A DNA stretch of 52,127 nucleotides from Pseudomonas viridiflava (GTDB lineage Bacteria > Pseudomonadota > Gammaproteobacteria > Pseudomonadales > Pseudomonadaceae), in NCBI RefSeq assembly GCF_001642795.1, contig NZ_LKEH01000043.1, forward strand, positions 45,647 to 97,773, read 5' to 3'. A program made the position numbers and the translations under genes. Positions 50,032-52,127 of this stretch are shown piece by piece. Below the pieces are notes generated by a model, which was not told the origin of the DNA, did no database searches, and saw only the letters and a program-made list of their open reading frames with translations. Each line of letters begins with the position of its first letter. Positions within the stretch are counted from its first letter, which is position 1.

Positions 50032-51960
50032 ATGCGCAGTCGTTTGTTCAGCTTTCTATCGTGCCTGCTCCTCTCTGCCACTACCGTCCAGACTGCTCAC
50101 GCGGCAGACCTTACCCAACAACGCAAATATTACGACGAGGCCAAGCGGGCTCTGGCCAAGGGCGACCTGGGCCCCTACCAGATGTACAGCGCCGTGCTCG
50201 CCGACTATCCGCTTGAGCCGTATCTGGAATACGACGAGCTGACGGCGCGCCTGAAGACTGCCAGCAACGCCGAGATCGAGAAATTTCTCGCCGAGCACGG
50301 TGATCTGCCACAGGCCAACTGGATGAAATTGCGCTGGCTGCGCTGGCTGGCCGAGCGCGGCGACTGGCAGCCGTTCGTCAAGTATTACGACCCGAAGATG
50401 AATTTCGTCGAGCTGGACTGCCTTTATGGCCAGTACCAGTTGAACAACAACAAGCGCGCCGAAGGCTATGCCAGTGCCGAGAAGCTGTGGATGACCGGCA
50501 AAACCCTGCCGGCTGCCTGCGACGCGTTTTTCGCGCAATGGGCTGCGGCAGGTCAGTTGACCGAGCAAAAACGCTGGCAGCGCGCCAAGCTGGCGGCGCA
50601 GTCGCGCAACTACACGCTGGCCAACACGCTGGTCAACAGCCTCAACTCGCTCGCTCCGCAGGGCAAACTGCTGGTTGCGGTCGCACAGAAGCCTGAGATG
50701 ATCAACAACCCCGGGCAATTCGTGCCGGTGGATGAAGCCATGTCTGACGTCGTAGGCCTGGGTCTGCGTCGACTGGCACGTCAGGACCCGCAGAAAGCCC
50801 TGGCGATGCTGGACAGCTACGCCATCACCATGCACTTCTCCCGTGAAGAACAGGTGGAAATCGCCAAGGAAATCGGCCTGACCCTCGCGCGCCGCTACGA
50901 TGATCGTGCCCTTGAGGTTATGACCAAATATGACCCGGACCTGCGCGACAACACGGTGACCGAATGGCGCATGCGCCTGTTGCTGCGTCTGGGCCGTTGG
51001 GAAGATGCCTATGAACTGGCACGCCGTCTGCCCAAGGATCTGGCCAGCACCAACCGCTGGCGTTACTGGGAAGCCCGTGCGCTCGAACTGGCCCAGCCCA
51101 ACAGCCCGCTGATTCCCGCGCTGTACAAGGACGTGGCCAAGGAACGTGACTTCTATGGCTTCCTGGCCGCCGACCGTATACAGAGCCCCTACCAGCTCAA
51201 CAATAAACCGCTGGTGCTCAGCCAGGCACTGATCAACAAAGTCCGCAACACGCCGGGCGTCCGTCGCGCGCTGGAGTTTCATGACCGTGGCGAAATCGTC
51301 GATGGTCGTCGCGAGTGGTACCACGTCAGTCGCCATTTCAATCGTGATGAAATGGTTGCCCAGGCCAAGCTGGCCTACGACCTGAAGTGGTATTTCCCGG
51401 CAATTCGCACCATCAGCCAGGCCCAGTACTGGGACGATCTGGATATCCGCTTCCCGATGGCGCACCGCGACACGCTGGTTCGCGAAGCCAAGATCCGCGG
51501 CCTGCATTCCAGCTGGGTGTTTGCAATTACTCGTCAGGAAAGCGCCTTCATGGATGACGCGCGTTCAGGCGTCGGTGCCAGCGGTCTGATGCAGTTGATG
51601 CCCGCTACTGCCAAGGAAACCGCTCGCAAGTACAGCATCCCGCTGGCCTCTCCCCAGCAGGTGCTTGACCCGGACACCAACATTCAACTCGGTGCCGCCT
51701 ACCTGAGTTCGGTGCACAGCCAGTTCAACGGTAACCGTGTGCTTGCCTCTGCAGCCTACAACGCCGGTCCCGGCCGCGTACGCCAGTGGCTCAAGGGCGC
51801 CAATCACCTGGCCTTCGATGTCTGGGTCGAAAGCATCCCGTTCGACGAAACCCGTCAGTACGTACAGAACGTGCTGTCGTACTCGGTGATCTACGGACAG
51901 AAACTCAATTCGCCGCAGCCGCTGGTGGACTGGCATGAACGGTTCTTTGATGATTTGTGA
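50032..51960 (+). CDS. slt: Soluble lytic murein transglycosylase
   Basis: 642 residues. Signal peptide MRSRLFSFLSCLLLSATTVQ, cleaved near AHA-AD (residue 24). A long helical superhelix (about 30-450) forms the U-shaped ring of Slt70. The C-terminal lysozyme-like domain has catalytic Glu503 in TRQESAF, then GASGLMQLMPATAKETA, LGAAYLSSV and AYNAGPGRVRQWL. It cleaves peptidoglycan in the periplasm to 1,6-anhydromuropeptides, which NagZ later processes. The start at 50032 gives the proper signal peptide; the frame to 49972 does not. Confidence 0.96.
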   Translation: MRSRLFSFLSCLLLSATTVQTAHAADLTQQRKYYDEAKRALAKGDLGPYQMYSAVLADYPLEPYLEYDELTARLKTASNAEIEKFLAEHGDLPQANWMKLRWLRWLAERGDWQPFVKYYDPKMNFVELDCLYGQYQLNNNKRAEGYASAEKLWMTGKTLPAACDAFFAQWAAAGQLTEQKRWQRAKLAAQSRNYTLANTLVNSLNSLAPQGKLLVAVAQKPEMINNPGQFVPVDEAMSDVVGLGLRRLARQDPQKALAMLDSYAITMHFSREEQVEIAKEIGLTLARRYDDRALEVMTKYDPDLRDNTVTEWRMRLLLRLGRWEDAYELARRLPKDLASTNRWRYWEARALELAQPNSPLIPALYKDVAKERDFYGFLAADRIQSPYQLNNKPLVLSQALINKVRNTPGVRRALEFHDRGEIVDGRREWYHVSRHFNRDEMVAQAKLAYDLKWYFPAIRTISQAQYWDDLDIRFPMAHRDTLVREAKIRGLHSSWVFAITRQESAFMDDARSGVGASGLMQLMPATAKETARKYSIPLASPQQVLDPDTNIQLGAAYLSSVHSQFNGNRVLASAAYNAGPGRVRQWLKGANHLAFDVWVESIPFDETRQYVQNVLSYSVIYGQKLNSPQPLVDWHERFFDDL

Positions 51961-51965
51961 GGTGG

Positions 51966-51993
51966 GGCAGACATCGCTACCCAGATGTCTGCC
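51966..51993 (+). terminator. Hairpin after slt
   Basis: GGCAGACATC (51966-51975) pairs perfectly with GATGTCTGCC (51984-51993), eight-base loop. No T-run, but it starts six bases after the stop and probably ends the slt transcript. Confidence 0.65.
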
Positions 51994-52006
51994 TCGACAC
52001 TGATCG

Positions 52007-52048
52007 TGCCCATCGCGTGGGCATGCCCCACGTGACGCTCCGCGTCAC
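52007..52048. repeat. REP-like palindromic element
   Basis: Two palindromes in a row: TGCCCA/TGGGCA (52007-52023) and GTGACGC/GCGTCAC (52032-52048, three-base loop). The second resembles the core of the short intergenic repeats common in P. syringae genomes. Only one copy occurs in the window, so the call rests on remembered consensus. Confidence 0.5.
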
Positions 52049-52127
52049 ACATGGCACAGATTGCGGACTCAGTGAGCCGAGCGCATGGCTCAGGTCACCT
52101 TTGCGCCCTTACGGCGCGCTACTTTGA

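Overview
The window reads as chromosomal DNA of a fluorescent Pseudomonas, most likely of the P. syringae group. This rests on high GC with few and short gaps, the right-hand gene order mtnP-nagZ-psrA-lexA-sulA-x-x-topA-x-fadA-fadB-x-usp-uup-slt (the Pseudomonas core order as I remember it), a fused MrpA/B antiporter subunit, and PsrA- and LexA-type operators that fit the pseudomonad consensus sequences. No database search was possible; identities come from recognising motifs and family sequences. I see no tRNA, rRNA, insertion sequence, prophage or CRISPR array.

Layout, left to right. (1) 1-3195: the C-terminal end of a SoxR-like regulator that lacks one iron-sulfur cysteine, an FAD/NAD(P)-binding oxidoreductase, an XRE-cupin regulator and a divergent EamA exporter. 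(2) 3294-9434: a six-gene Mrp (Sha/Pha) Na+(K+)/H+ antiporter operon, almost all translationally coupled. (3) 9453-14560: accessory-looking single genes: a hypothetical protein with a TTG start, a DUF2789 protein, an orphan DUF2235 (Tle1-like) lipase with an AT-rich upstream region, a chemoreceptor whose sensor lies C-terminal to its signalling domain, and a two-cysteine DksA paralogue. (4) 14863-30420: a complete myo-inositol uptake and catabolism locus on the minus strand, with its RpiR-type regulator on the plus strand. (5) 30483-34903: a ybhP-clsB-ybhN membrane-lipid operon, a small cysteine-rich secreted protein and a cytochrome b561. (6) 34959-51960: core genes for nucleoside salvage, peptidoglycan recycling, fatty-acid sensing and beta-oxidation, SOS response, topoisomerase I, universal stress protein, an ABC-F protein and a lytic transglycosylase.

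How the genes work together. In the inositol locus IbpA-IatA-IatP imports inositol. IolG, IolE, IolD, IolB, the fused kinase/aldolase IolC-IolJ and IolA then convert it to DHAP and acetyl-CoA. IolI and a YvaA/IolW-like dehydrogenase handle inosose isomers. Two TGGAA-N6-TTCCA palindromes, one inside the promoter spacer of the transport operon and one in the rpiR/iolC gap, are the likely repressor operators. Eight translation starts in the locus carry AAnAAnAA motifs of the Hfq/Crc type, so the locus appears to combine substrate induction with catabolite repression. On the right, PsrA has a perfect CAAAC-N4-GTTTG site before its own gene and another before fadBA, so regulator and target lie in the same window. 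LexA is preceded by two tandem SOS boxes and followed directly by sulA.

Most worth a second look: the SoxR-like fragment with a missing cluster ligand, the repeated Hfq/Crc-type motifs and a 56-residue leader ORF in the inositol locus, a structured plus-strand RNA candidate at 46688-46830, and the orphan DUF2235 lipase. Most of the rest is well-known biology.
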